A stretch of 64,000 nucleotides of DNA. It comes from Mytilisepta virgata (taxonomy: Eukaryota > Mollusca > Bivalvia > Mytilida > Mytilidae). The notes under the pieces are model-generated. The model searched no databases. It worked only from the letters and a program-made list of their open reading frames with translations, and was not told the origin of the DNA. The stretch spans positions 48,736,841-48,800,840 of the forward strand of contig CM051513.1 in the NCBI GenBank assembly GCA_028015205.1. The letters run 5' to 3'. Below, piece after piece: positions 10,619-23,098 of this stretch. Within the stretch, counting starts at the first letter, position 1, and the number at the start of each line of letters is the position of its first letter. Made by a program: the position numbers and the translations under genes.

Positions 10619-11182
10619 TGCCTTTGTATTAAATTTCATGAACTGAAAATAAAGATCATCGAAATTAACAAGAAAAAAAACGGCAGTTTAAGGGGCTACC
10701 CAACACTTTGACTAAAATAGATTCGGGTCGTTTATTTTCATAAAATTTTGACTGAATATATACTTTCACCTGTTTACAAAAATATGAAAATTTCAAGAAA
10801 TTTGAACCACACAATTTACGTCAATAATTTCATTGGATATATAGCAATTAGACAAAGTCTAATTTTGATCTTTGAGGAGCTAAATTTCTCTTTACAAATA
10901 GTATGTGATTAAAACGTTTAGCTGATGTTTTAGGAATTAACTCCCTTAGGTCTTCTGTACCCCCTTAAGTTCAAACATGTGTTATTAGAGTAATTACTAG
11001 TGTAATTACACGAAGTAATATAATAAGCGTTTAAAACTTGGGATAAAGGATGTTTTAATTGATTAGTTTGCATGTTCGCTGGGTGCTCTCGAAGTACATC
11101 AGCTGTAAGAAAACTGTTTAAAATCGTGTTATGTCTGCACGATCAATCCTGGTTAAATGTGAAAATTTATATTTTTTTTCAG
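10619..11182. other. Rest of intron, no feature seen
   Basis: AT-rich intronic DNA up to the polypyrimidine tract and acceptor of exon b. No exon or repeat recognised. Confidence 0.5.
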
Positions 11183-11279
11183 GTTTTTCAAAAACGGTAT
11201 GATGGCTCAACAAACTTTTATCGCGGTTGGACTGACTATGAAGACGGGTTCGGAAATTTGACACAAGAGTTCTGGATTG
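11183..11279 (+). CDS. Fibrinogen-related protein, exon b
   Basis: The acceptor ttttttttcag ends at 11182 and the donor is gtaggc at 11280. The exon has 32 codons plus 1 nt, leaving in phase 1. The peptide starts VFQKRYDGS and includes FYRGWTDYEDGFG and EFWIG, the standard FReD core after the 'W-T-V' block. The shared G of the split Gly codon is completed by exon c. Confidence 0.93.
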
Positions 11280-11384
11280 GTAGGCTTAAGTCATTTATAA
11301 GATATATATGTTTGCAACGTTCCATTTAGTCCGATAACGCATATCATTTAATTTTCATATTAATATTTGTATTTTTCTAACTAG

Positions 11385-11543
11385 GAAACAAGAAACTCTA
11401 CTTTTTGACATCGAATGAATCCTATGAACTTCGTGTTGACCTGGAAGATTTTGATGGGAACTACAGATATGCACTATACCAGGACTTCTCAGTTGAAGAC
11501 TCCAAGTACAAGATTCATTTTTCTAATTACTCTGGAAATGCTG
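11385..11543 (+). CDS. Fibrinogen-related protein, exon c
   Basis: The acceptor ttctaactag ends at 11384 and the donor is gtatac at 11544. The exon is 159 nt, phase 1 in and phase 1 out. It encodes GNKKLYFLT, YELRVDLEDFDGNYRYALY, FSVEDSKYKIHF and YSGNAG, all in the expected FReD order. A small intron of 105 bp separates it from exon b. Confidence 0.94.
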
Positions 11544-11835
11544 GTATACTATCATTTTGTTTTAAATAATATAAAATGTGTTTACATAGACTCGGAATAT
11601 GAAGTTTATTCGGACAATGCTAAGAAACAGGTAGAAATGCGAGGACTGTCGCGCTTTTCTCCCCTGTTTCATGCCGAGGTCTAATAATTCTTATATTAAG
11701 AGACCATATTCTGTTTATCTTGCAACAGAAAATCTGTCAAACACCGCTGGAAAACAGAGAATGTCTGCAAGCTACCTCAAAACGCCGGAAAACAGTAAAA
11801 TTTCAAGATTTCATAGTAAAATTCCAAGGTTATGT

Positions 11836-12098
11836 TTGTTTGTTTAATAGGGGTTTTACGCCATTTTCAGCACAATTGGCTATTTCGCTGCAAGTTTTTA
11901 TTGGTGGAGGAAGCCGGAGTACCCGGAGAGAACCGTCGACCTTCGGTAGGAAAATTGCCAATCCTTGTCAATTAAGATCGAAGTCGAACACACCCCGCCA
12001 CAGGTGAGATTCGAACTCACAACCTCAGCATTGACAGGCTAGTGATCATTAGTAGTCATGACGAACTACCTAGACCACTCGGCCACTGAGGCCCTTTA
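11836..12098 (-). repeat. tRNA-derived SINE, copy 3 (full length)
   Basis: 263 bp with an exact 11-bp target-site duplication caaggttatgt (11825-11835 and 12099-12109). The head on the minus strand starts GGGCCTCAG. The A box is at 12075-12085 and the B-box core at 12008-12016. The 3' end has a stem-like block 'GAAATAGCC...GTGCTGAAAATGGCGTAAAA' and a CAAA tail. It sits inside the intron between FReD exons c and d. The 3' block resembles the hairpin end of the LINE family. Confidence 0.93.
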
Positions 12099-12759
12099 CA
12101 AGGTTATGTACTGTGACTTCACATATAAATTTTAAATATAAGGTCAATGAATTTTGGCTGCTCATTTAGCCGAGTTGCTGGATAAAATATGTTATGATAA
12201 TATTAGAAAAGATTTAATCACTGTGCATACATTTTTAATTGGTTTTATAAACGGTATATACCACAAACCGAATAGAATAACTATTTAACTCCAATCATTC
12301 GCCGTACAGAACGTCCTTAACATTTAATAAACATAAATTTTCTTTGTTTTTTATTTTAACTTAATGTTTATTTATTCACTATTTTCAATAAAAATAAATA
12401 AATAATAGGTATTGCATAATCCAAATCCTTATCATCTAAGTTGATCAACACTGTAATTTAAAACAAAATACAACCTTCATAAGTAGGAGTTGTGACTATA
12501 TCTTGCTTTAAACGGACGGTGTAACACCACACGATCTCTCTAGATGTTCATGTCAACAAAATCATCCAATACTATCCCCCTCCCCTCAAACAACGAGGGA
12601 TATCAAGTACACCGGAAGTTTATACTTCGGATGCTCCATTAATGGCTACTATCGCTTTTACAGATTTTTCTGTCGGATTGATCAATACAATGATACTGCA
12701 TACTAACTTAAATGTTTCAGGACATAGGTATGATATTAAATTAATTACTTCTTTTTTAG

Positions 12760-13121
12760 GAGACAGCCTGGGATATCATAAATCCATGAAATTCTCCACT
12801 TTCGACAGAGATAATGACAACTCAGATGAACATTGTGCATTCCACAGTAAAGGTTCATGGTGGTTTAAAAGTTGCCATACCTCTAATTTGAATGGGCAGT
12901 ATCTTGCTGGGCCTTTTCATGGAAATGTTGTTGATGGCCATCTATGGTCTAATGGTATGGTGTGGGCTGAATTTCGAGGCTACAACTACTCACTTAAATC
13001 TTGTAAAATGATGATCAGGAGGAAGAACTTGCGTCAATATAGTTCAACTTGTAATGAAAATGATATGGACGAATTGGACGACGATTCATCTTCTTGTGAC
13101 AGCGATGACGTCGGTGACTAA
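12760..13121 (+). CDS. Fibrinogen-related protein, last exon (Ca-binding site and acidic tail)
   Basis: The acceptor cttttttag ends at 12759 and the stop TAA is at 13119-13121. It encodes GDSLGYH, the calcium-site segment FSTFDRDNDNS, the HCA cysteine, KGSWWFKSCH with its partner cysteine, SNLNGQYL and YNYSLKSCKMMIR. Most FReD proteins end soon after this last block. Here about 30 more residues follow, ending in a run rich in Asp, Glu and Ser (DELDDDSSSCDSDDVGD). A secreted lectin-like role is inferred from the family. The extra acidic tail has no known function that I can name. Confidence 0.95.
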
Positions 13122-13305
13122 TGTAAAGATTATGAAGAACACGGCAATTACTCTACTGACGTCTCTTTTTATCTTGTACAAAATTACAATCTATAAATTA
13201 CCCATATTAAAACCACAGTTTCTTACATTTTATTCATTTTTATGTTTTATCCAATTTGTTGTAGTGTCTAACCTAAATGGCGTCCCACTTTTAACGTTAT
13301 TTGAA

Positions 13306-13311
13306 AATAAA
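13306..13311 (+). promoter_or_regulatory. Poly(A) signal AATAAA of the FReD gene
   Basis: Canonical hexamer 185 nt after the stop codon, in an A/T-rich 3' UTR. No other AATAAA was noted between stop and this site. Confidence 0.75.
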
Positions 13312-13394
13312 AGATAAAAACTATATATAACCTACAATATTAATACTGCCATACAAATTTGAGAGTTTAACAAAATAAACGATTGAATTTTTTC

Positions 13395-13590
13395 AGTATG
13401 TTTATTTGCTGTTTACTTAATGTCAAGTAGTAAATATTTCGTACTTCTTCAAGACGAGAACCAGTTCGATAATATACCAAACACAATTTACAAATAGGGT
13501 TGATACAGGACACAAAAGGGAATACATTGTTCCTGCCACGGGAAAAGATTGGACATTTCGACATCCAAATCAAAATATGTTCCCAACTAC
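13395..13590 (-). repeat. Repeat family R, copy 4 (partial)
   Basis: It begins with a diverged 'tttgctgtttacttaatgtc' block, then 'cttcaagacgagaaccagtt', 'acacaaaagggaat' and 'cctgccacgggaaaaga', in the same order as copies 1-3. The distal half is missing. Confidence 0.65.
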
Positions 13591-14952
13591 AAATCGAGAC
13601 ATATTAACTTGCAATCAATCTAAGCCTCAAATAAATTTAACAATATATAATCATATGTTATACGCAAGAGTGAAATAAAGTTTTCTTATTTGCTACACTA
13701 TATCTTTTTATTCTGAAAATATATTTTGTATAATATGTAATATGTATATATTACCTTATATATCAAAACCATCAAAACCATCCGCTCTATCGACATACAT
13801 AAGTAAAAGTAGAAATTTTTGCGGTATGATTATTCCTCATATTGGTACTATTTTCGGTTACTTATGGTCACGGTATAGCTTAACAATTATCCCTGCGTGC
13901 AGTTTAATGGGAGTTCTTATTGCTAGTTTCTTTCATTTCTGTGTTGTCTTGGTTTTGTTCAGTTTATTATACTTTCACTCTTTTAGGGCCGGGAGCGAAA
14001 GTTCAATGTATGATAAAAAACTTAATTCACATAGTTTTGTCACTGACCCCCCCCCCCCCCCCCCCCCCCCCCCCACCCCCAACACTTAATTTGGGAAATC
14101 GATTGACCAATATGGGCATATGCTTTAAGAGTATACTTTTTGTATCATGGGTCCTGTTTTTCCTCAACAATGTATGTTTGTTCTCCATATTGACATGGAC
14201 ATCACTGGAATCCGTATTTGTCAATCCGAAAATCGATGTCGGATAACAAAACTTGCAGCGATTCTTACCCCCACCCCAAACTATTTGAATAAGGTTTTTT
14301 TTTTATCCTACATTGAACTTTTGATCTCGTCCCTTAGTTATACATGTATCCCTGTGGCCGTTGTGTCCCGTTCTCCTGACTTGTCTTTTCCTCGAACTTT
14401 GTGGACTTTCCCATTTATTGACGCTTCGGTATTCTTTTGCCGATATTTTACAATACTGTTGTCTGTGTACAATTCCTTTCCATAGCTCCTTTTGATATAA
14501 ATACACTAGGCAATCGTTTAGTTTTTCTCATTCATATACAGTAAACATTCATTGTTATGATATTTAAAAAACAGATTATCATGAAAATGTTAATGTAAAC
14601 ATGTTCCGTCTAAATATTCTCCTAAAACAATGAATGGTTTTTTGAGGATAATATTTCTTAAACAGAATATATTTTGGCCGGATTACATCGAGTGCAAAAT
14701 TGGTTTAAAATGTGGTGATGCTGGAAAGAGTAGTTACCTGTTTCTTTGTTACCAACTGATCCCACGGTTCTCAACTCATATCCTTGGAAATAAAAAAATA
14801 TATATGAAAAAGACCTATTGTGTATTTTTGAAATACTGTCATGACTTATTCTTCTATTTAAGACAACACAAGCAACAATAAAAGATATTGACTTCCAATA
14901 TTCAAATTATAGACAAGCCGTGTCAGTTCCAGCAACACCATGAAAATGTAAC
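13591..14952. other. Intergenic stretch, no supported gene
   Basis: AT-rich DNA between the FReD gene and the LINE nest. Several short ORFs exist on both strands, but none shows a domain, start context or splice structure. One owes its Pro or Gly run to the poly-C tract. Confidence 0.55.
14047..14074. repeat. C28 homopolymer
   Basis: 28 consecutive C residues followed by ACCCCC (G-run on the minus strand). Such runs are often mis-sized in assemblies and can form quadruplexes. Confidence 0.95.
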
Positions 14953-15415
14953 TTGATTGATTGATTATTTTTTAACGCCACGCAGCCAATATCACGGCGA
15001 GAACGAATTAGACTAAAATTGATTAAAATTTCAAACATTATCTAAAATAGACTATCTACAAATAATATTGAAAGTTGATTGATTGATTGATTGATTATTG
15101 TTTTACGCCGTGTGGGCGACATTTAAGCCATATCACGGCGAGAACTAATTAAATTAAGTTTGATTAAAACAAATACTATCTAAAACGAAAGAACTATTTA
15201 CAAATAATATTTAAGGAGAAAATAAAACAATAAAACAAATATGAGACAAACTTTCAATATGTAAAATAATATCACAGACGAACTTTTAAAAATAACAGAG
15301 TGACGAAATTTCAAAAATATCACAGATACGCTATTAAATAAAATAACATACAAAACATATGAACAAATTTAAACGTATTGGACTCTATTCAAGAATGCAG
15401 GCGGACTATATTCTT

Positions 15416-18400
15416 GAATACAGTCCAACGTCTTTCAAATATTGTAAAATACGGTTGCCAGCAACCTTTGTAAATAAATCTTTCATATTGTTGACTGTGT
15501 AGTACCGACTTATAATGTCGGATTTATCTACACAGTCAATTAAAAGATGTTTAATACTATGTCGACATTGACACGGAATACACTCAGGAGGCGGCTCATT
15601 CTCTAAAATAAAAGAATGAGTCGTCCTGGTGTGGCCAATGCGACATCTTGTTAAAACAACTTGGTTTCTCCGACTTTCGCCGAAGAAACAAACATTCTTG
15701 CCAACATTTGGCTCTATAGAATGTAATTTATTGTCTGTAAGCAGATCCCACTAGGACTGCCACAGACGTAAAACATATTTGTATATTAAAGGTTTAAAAT
15801 CAGAGTAAGGCACTGACAAATTAGTTATGGGATCATCTAAAGCATCCTTCCCTATTCTATCTACGACTGTGTTTCCCTTAATACCAATATGACTTGGTAC
15901 CCAGAGAAAAATGATTTCTTTGCCCATTTGGACAAGTCTTTTATAAAATTCAATAATATGGGCAATTAAAGGGTTTTTATATTTCTGACCTTCGATAGCC
16001 AATAAACATGAAAGTGAATCTGAACAAATAAGAAATTTAGGTTTTTCAGATGTTCTAGCAAACTTTAAAGCAAGAATTATGGCTCTGGCTTCAGCAGTAA
16101 AAATGGAACTGGAGGATGGAAGACGGAGAGTTCATAGACAGCAGCGGCAGCCACTTTGTCCCCGTCCTTCGACCCATCAGTATAAATAGAATCATGAAAT
16201 TCAAACTTTGATTTTATTTCAGCAAAGTGTTGCTGAATAAGAATAGGGTTTGTTTCGGACATTTTATGTTTTCTAAGGTCAGAAATAAACATAGGTTTGG
16301 GTACAAGCCAAGATGGTGTTTGAGGTAATATTAATGGGGGCAATTTCATCAAGGTTGATGTTAGAACCAGAAATATGTGGTTTCATCCGGACACCAAACG
16401 GAGGAATCTTATTTTCATGTTGTTCAAATATATCCTCATAGAGAGGATTGAAAACACAGTCGTAGGCAGGATTTGAAGGATATGCTTTTAGCTTGGTTAA
16501 GTATTGTAAACCAAGTTTTATCCGACGATTATAAAGAGACGGCTCGTTCGCCTCTACATACAAACTCTCCACAGGAGACGTCCTGAACGCCCCCAAGGCC
16601 AAACGTAGGCCTTGGTGGTGAACAGTATCTAAAATTTGTATGTAGGATTTGCGAGCAGATCCATATATAATGGAACCATAATCAAGTTTTGATCGTATAA
16701 GTGATCGATATAAATTTAGCAATATGTTTTTATCAGCACCCCAGTCAGTGCTAGAAACGACTTTTAAAATATCCAATGCTTTCAAGCATTTAGCTTTAAG
16801 CATTTTGATATGGGGTAGAAAGGTAAGTTTATTGTCAAACAGAATACCTAGAAATTTTGTTTCTTTGACGACTTTAATTGGAGAATTATAAATTTTTTGT
16901 TCGGGGTCCAAATGCAGTTTTCGTTTATTGCAAAAATGCGTACATACTGTTTTTGAGTTGGAAAATTTAAAACCATTTTCCATAGCCCATTTTTCAATTT
17001 TATTTAAAGACAGCTGTAGTTGTCTTTCAATATTGTTCATATTTTTAGCCCTATAACATATCAAAAAGTCATCTACATAGAGGGAGCCTTCAACATTTTG
17101 TTTTAATGTTTTAGCTAAACTGTTTATTTTTATACTAAATAAAGTGACGGAGAGGATACTTCCCTGAGGAACACCCATCTCTTGTTCAAAAGGGTCAGAC
17201 ATGGTCGTGTTAACCTTTACCTTGAACTGTCTGTCTAAAAGAAAATTTTCAATAAAGGTAGGTAACCTACCTTTCAACCCCATATCATTTAAGTCTTTTA
17301 AAATGCCATATTTCCATGTGGTGTCGTAGGCTTTTTCCAGATCGAAAAAGACCGACACCACATGTTCACCTTTAGCAAACCCGTTGCGTATAAAGGATTC
17401 GAAGCGAACAAGATGATCCAACGTGCTTCTGCCTTGTCGGAACCCACACTGTATATTGGACAGGAGGCCATTCGCCTCTAGGAACCAGACAAGGCGGTCG
17501 TTGATCATCCGTTCCATTGTCTTACAAACGCAACTTGTGAGGGCAATTGGCCGATAATTCGACGGTTCAAAATGATCCTTCCCAGGTTTTGGAATAGGGA
17601 TAACTGTGGCAAGTTTCCAAATGGAAGGCAAGTCGCCAGTTTCCCATACATTATTAAGAAGATCTAAAAGCGTTTTAAGAGAAGTGTCAGGAAGGTGTTT
17701 CAAAAGTTTATAGTGAATATCATCTGGGCCACATGCTGTGTCATGGGCTTTCGACAGAGAAATTTTCAGCTCATCCAAACAAAAAGGGCGGTTGTAATCT
17801 TCTAAATTGTTTGATTTAAAATTGAGTTTATTTTTCTCAGTTCGGTTTTTTATCCTTTGGAATTCCTGGGAATAATTCAGAGAAGAAGAATGTTTTGAGA
17901 ATGTTTCACCGAGTTTATTCGAGATGTCATTTTCTGAAGTCAAAAGAGTTTGGCCATCTTTTAAATGGTGAAGATTGGTCTTTCTGTTTTTACCATTAAT
18001 TTTTTGGATAAAATTCCAGACTTTATTCATAGGTGTATGAGAGTTTATTTCAGAGACGAAGTTTTGCCAAGACTTGCGTCTCTTTTGTTTAAATGTGCGA
18101 CGTGCTTTAGCACGGAATATACGAACATTACTGAGATTGTCAGAGGTTGGATTCATGTTGAACCGTCGTTCGGCCTTTTTCCTGTGTTTCTTAGCTTCCT
18201 CACAGTCGTCATCGAACCAGGGTGTGCTTGGTTGTTTTGGATTTGTCGAGGTTTTAGGAATGGACCTCTCAGCTATCGATACTAACGTTTCATTAAATTT
18301 AAGGACTGGATTAATAACATTATTAAAAATTTCTTTCTTAAGTTCATCTCGACAGAGTTGCTCGAACAAAGGCCAATTGGCCTTGTCAAATTTCCAGCGA

Positions 18401-19074
18401 GCAACTCTCTCAGAGGAAGAGGGAAAAAGATTTTCCAAAATAATTGGAAAGTGATCACTTCCACACAAATCATCGTGGACCCGCCACGAGTAATCCAGTA
18501 ATAACGAAGGGTCACAAATAGTTAGATCGATAGCCGAGTAAGAACCATTTCCCGGATGGAGATATGTATCTGAGCCATCGTTAAAAATGCACAAGCCTTC
18601 CTTGTTTAAGAAGTCTTCAACTTTTTTCCCTTTATCATTTTGGGAGTTACTGCCCCATATTGGATTGTGGGCGTTAAAATCGCCCATAAGGAGAAAAGGG
18701 GCTTGCAACTGATCTGTTAAAGATTTAAGTTGATTTATTTCCAAGGACATATTAGGGGGAAGATAGACAGAACACAATGTTATAGTTTTTTGAAGAGAGA
18801 GTTTGACAGCAACTGCTTGTAATTCGGTATTAAGTTTTACTTGACTATGTATAATACCATTTTTAACCAGGGTTGATGAGCCGCCAGCGGCTCTTTCATC
18901 CTTTTTAACTTGAGTGCTGTAAATCGAGTAATTTTTAATGTTTACATTATCGTTTTCTTTTAAATGTGTTTCCTGAAGACAAAAGGCAACAGGAAGGAAA
19001 GCTTGTACAAGTAACGATAGCTCTATTAAGTTAATTTTTAAACCCCGACAATTCCATTGTATTATGTTGTTTAT
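15416..19074 (-). pseudogene. ORF2, copy C, start codon lost and several breaks
   Basis: The start codon at 19074-19072 reads ATA instead of ATG. From there to about 16325 the frame is open through endonuclease and RT. A 1-nt insertion near 16325, a 13-nt deletion near 16128 in RNase H, and a CAG-to-TAG nonsense codon near 15753 follow. YVDD and the endonuclease residues are still present. The first ~85 codons are also present in the second 288-bp copy at 25010-25297. Confidence 0.92.
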
Positions 19075-19099
19075 TTTGTTGGAGGACGGATGGGAGAAT
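18812..19099. repeat. 288-bp direct duplication, left copy (flank of D)
   Basis: It matches 25010-25297 over its whole length with no indel seen. It runs from 'actgcttgtaattcgg' to 'gatgggagaat' and covers the ORF1/ORF2 junction of copy C. See the right copy. Confidence 0.93.
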
Positions 19100-19417
19100 T
19101 GATTGATTGATTGTTTTTTAACGCCGTGCTGGCGATATTGCAGCCAATATCACGGCGAGAACGAATTAAATTCAAACTGATTAAGATTTCAAACATTATC
19201 TAAAATCATAAACTATTTACAAATAATATTGAAATTTGAATAAACAGTAAAACTAAAATCACAGTCGAAAATCATTCAGAAATAATATCACAGATACGCT
19301 ATTTAATTAACAATGTCAACATATAAAATATTGAGGAAACATAAAATCACGTCAATTAATAATAACAAGGTTTAAGACAATGACCAATAACTATACTCAA
19401 GAACATAGTATAATTAT

Positions 19418-22400
19418 CTATATTCTGGAGTACAGTCCTGCGTCTTTCAAATATTGTAAAAGACGGTCGCCAGCGACCACTGTAAATAAATCTTTCATAT
19501 TGTTGACTGTGTAGTACCGACTAATTATGTCGGATTTATCTACACAGTCAATTAAAAGATGTTTAATACTATGTCGACACTGGCACGGAATACACTCAGG
19601 AGGCGGCTCATTCTCTAAAATAAAAGAATGAGTCGTCCTGGTGTGGCCAATGCGACACCTAGTTAAAACAACTTGGTCTCTTCGGGTTTTGCCGAAGAAA
19701 CAAACATTCTTGCCAACAGTTGGCTCTATAGAATGTAATTTATTGTCTGTAAGCAGATCCCACTGGGACTGCCACAGACGTAAAACATATTTGTATATTA
19801 AAGGTTTAAAATCAGAGTAAGGCACTGACATATTAGTTATGGGGTCATCTAAAGCATCCTTTGCTATTCTATCTACGACTGTGTTTCCTTTAATACCAAT
19901 ATGACTTGGTACCCAGAGAAAAATGATTTCTTTGCCCATTTGGACAAGTCTTTTATAAAATTCAATAATATGGGCAATTAAAGGGTTTTTATATTTCTGA
20001 CCTTCTATGGCCAATAAACACGAAAGGGAATCTGAGCATATCAGGAATTTCTGTTTATCAGACGTTCTGACAAATTTCAAAGCAAGAATGATGGCTCTAG
20101 CTTCTGCAGTAAATATTGAACTGGAAGATGGAAGACGGAGTGTTGCTGCCTGCTGCCCATGGACAGCTGCGGCAGCCACTTTGTCCCCGTCCTTGGATCC
20201 ATCGGTATAAATTGAGTCATGAAATGCAAATTTTGATTTGATTTCAGCAAAATTTTGCTGAATGATAATTGGGTTTGTTTCAGACTTTTTATATTTTCTG
20301 AGATCAAAAATAAATTTAGGTTTGGGTACAAGCCAAGGTGGCGATTGAGGTATATTAATAGGGGCTATTTCATCAAGGTTTAAGTTAGAACCAGAAATAT
20401 GTTGTTTCATCCGAATACCAAATGGAGGAATTTTATTTTCATGTTGTTCAAATATATCCTCATAGAGAGGATTGAAAACACAGTCGTAGGCAGGATTTGA
20501 AGGATATGCTTTTAGCTTGGTTAAGTATTGTAAACCAAGTTTTATCCTACGGTTATAAAGAGACGGCTCGTTCGCCTCTACATATTAACTTTCCACAGGA
20601 GATGTTCTGAACGCCCCCAAGGCCAAACGTAGGCCTTGGTGGTGAACAGTATCTAAAATTTTTATGTAGGATTTGCGAGCAGATCCATATATAATGGAAC
20701 CATAATCAAGTTTTGATCTAACTAAAGATCGATATATATTTAGTAAAATATTTTTATCAGCACCCCAGTCAGTGCTTGAAACAACTTTTAAAATGTCCAA
20801 TGCTTTCAAGCATTTAGCTCTAAGCATTTTGATATGGGGTAGAAAGGTGAGTTTGTTATCGAACAGAAGTCCAAGGAATTTGGTTTCTCTGACAACTTTG
20901 ACAGGTTCATTATAGAGTTTGAGTTCAGGGTCTAGATGTAACTTTCTTTTATTACAGAAATGCATGCAGACAGTTTTTGAGCTAGAAAATTTAAATCCAT
21001 TTTCCGCAGCCCATTTTTCAATTTTATTAAGAGATAACTGTAGTTGCCGTTCAATAGTGTTCATGTTTTTGGCTCTGTAACAAATCAAAAAATCATCCAC
21101 ATAGAGAGAGCCTTCAACATTATTTTGTAATGTTTTAGCCAAACTATTTATTTTTATGCTGAATAGAGTAACAGAGAGGATACTTCCCTGAGGAACACCC
21201 ATCTCTTGTTCAAAAGGGTCAGACATGGTGGTATTAACTTTTACTTTGAACTGTCTGTCAGATAAAAAATTGTCAATAAAGGTAGGTAACCTACCTTTCA
21301 ACCCCATATCGTTTAGATCTTTTAAAATACCATATTTCCAAGTGGTGTCGTATGCCTTTTCAAGATCGAAAAACACCGACACCACGTGTTCACCTTTAGC
21401 AAACCCGTTGCGTATGAAAGACTCAAAACGAACAAGATGATCTAACGTGCTTCTGCCCTGCCGGAACCCACACTGTATATTGGACAGGAGACCATTGGTC
21501 TCAAGGAACCAGACAAGGCGGTCGTTGATCATCCGTTCCATCGTCTTGCACACGCAACTTGTGAGGGCAATTGGCCGATAATTCGACGGTTCAAAATGAT
21601 CCTTCCCAGGTTTTGGAATAGGGACAACTGTGGCCAGCTTCCAAATAGAAGGCAGGTCACCAGTTTCCCAAATGTTATTAAGTATATCCAAAAGTGTTTG
21701 CAATGATGTATCCGGAAGGTGTTTCAGAAGTTTGTAATAAATATCATCAGGACCACATGCTGTATCATGGGCCTTTGCCAGAGAATTTTTGAGTTCATCC
21801 AAAGAAAAAGCACAGTTGTAGTCTTCACAATTGTTTGATCGAAAGTTAATTTTAGTTTTTTCCATACGGTTTTTGATGCGTTGAAATTGCTGAGTGTAAT
21901 TTTGAGAAGAAGAATGTTTTGAAAAAGTCTCTCCCAGTTTATGAGAGATGTCCTTTTCAGATGTCAAAAGATTTTGGCCATCTTTAAGATGGTGAAGATT
22001 GGCCTTTTTGTTTTTTCCGTTAATTTTTTGTATAAAATTCCAGACTTTATTCATAGGTGTACGAGAGTTTATTTTAGAAACAAAGTTTTGCCAGGAAGTT
22101 CGTCTCTTTTGTTTAAATGTTCTACATGCTTTCGCACGGAATATACGGAACTTACTCAAGTTGTCAGGAGTTGGATGCATATTGAACCGTCGTTCGGCCT
22201 TTTTTCGATTTTTCTTCGCTACCTCACAGTCATCATCAAACCATGGTTTGCTAGGATGTTTAGGATTTGTCGAGGATTTGGGAATGGCTCTCTCAGCTAT
22301 CGATACTAACGTTTCATTAAATGTAAGGATTGGATCTTCTACATTATGGAAACTATTTGTTGTAAGTTCATCTCGACAGAGTTGCTCGAACAAAGGCCAA

Positions 22401-23098
22401 TTGGCTTTGTCAAATTTCCAGCGAGCAACTCTCTCAGACGAAGAAGGAAACAGATTTTCCAAAATAATTGGAAAATGGTCACTTCCACATAAATCATCAT
22501 GGACCTGCCATGAGTAGTCCAGTAATAACGAAGGGTCACAAATAGTTAGATCGATAGCCGAGTAAGAACCATTTCCCGGATGGAGATATGTATCTGAGCC
22601 ATCGTTGAAAATGCACAAGCCTTCCTGGTTTAAAAAGTCTTCAACTTTTTTCCCCTTATCATTTTGGAATTGACTGCCCCATATTGGGTTGTGAGCGTTA
22701 AAATCGCCCATAAGGAGAAAAGGCGCTGGTAACTGATTTGTTAAAGATTGAAGTTGATTTATTTCCAATGGTTTATTAGGAGGAAGATAGACGGAACATA
22801 AAGTTATAGTTTTCTGAAGAGAAAGTCTGACTGCAACTGCTTGTAATTCAGTATTAAGTTTTATTTGACTATGAATTATATCATTTTTAACAAGTATAGA
22901 TGAACCGCCCGCGGCTCTTTCATCCTTTTTAACTTGAGTGCTGTAGATAGAGTAATTTTTAATGTTTACATTATCATTTTCTTTTAGGTGTGTTTCCTGA
23001 AGACAAAATGCAACAGGAAGGAAAGCTTGTACAAGTAACGATAGCTCTATTAAGTTAATTTTTAAACCCCGACAATTCCATTGTATTATGTTGTTCAT
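19418..23098 (-). pseudogene. ORF2, copy D, one nonsense codon
   Basis: ATG at 23098 overlaps the ORF1 stop (ATGA). The frame is continuous to the normal stop at 19418 except for a single TTA-to-TAA change at 20585-20587, between RT and RNase H. All endonuclease, RT (YVDD) and RNase H motifs are present. Near-intact state points to recent insertion. Confidence 0.94.

Larger units (their letters stand above)
2517..11182 (+). other. Intron between FReD exons a and b, carrying LINE copy A
   Basis: The donor gtaagt is at 2517 and the acceptor ttttttttcag ends at 11182. Of the 8.7 kb, 6.66 kb is LINE copy A in antisense orientation. The remaining 2517-3696 and 10389-11182 is AT-rich and holds one SINE (10449-10618). 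I see no further exon in it. The codon phase of the flanking exons joins cleanly (ACA then GTT), so the insertion need not break the gene. Confidence 0.85.

Noticed and set aside
12000..12098. Possible true tRNA gene on the minus strand
   Set aside because: A and B boxes are present, but they continue into a shared SINE body with a tail and an 11-bp target-site duplication, and no clean cloverleaf with a matched acceptor stem was seen.
13742..14246. Small plus-strand ORFs with a poly-Pro segment
   Set aside because: The Pro run comes from the C28 tract. No conserved domain, splice signals or start context.
15077..15096. TGATTGAT arrays as a CRISPR-like or functional satellite
   Set aside because: They are the short 3' tails of individual LINE copies, always next to the hairpin.
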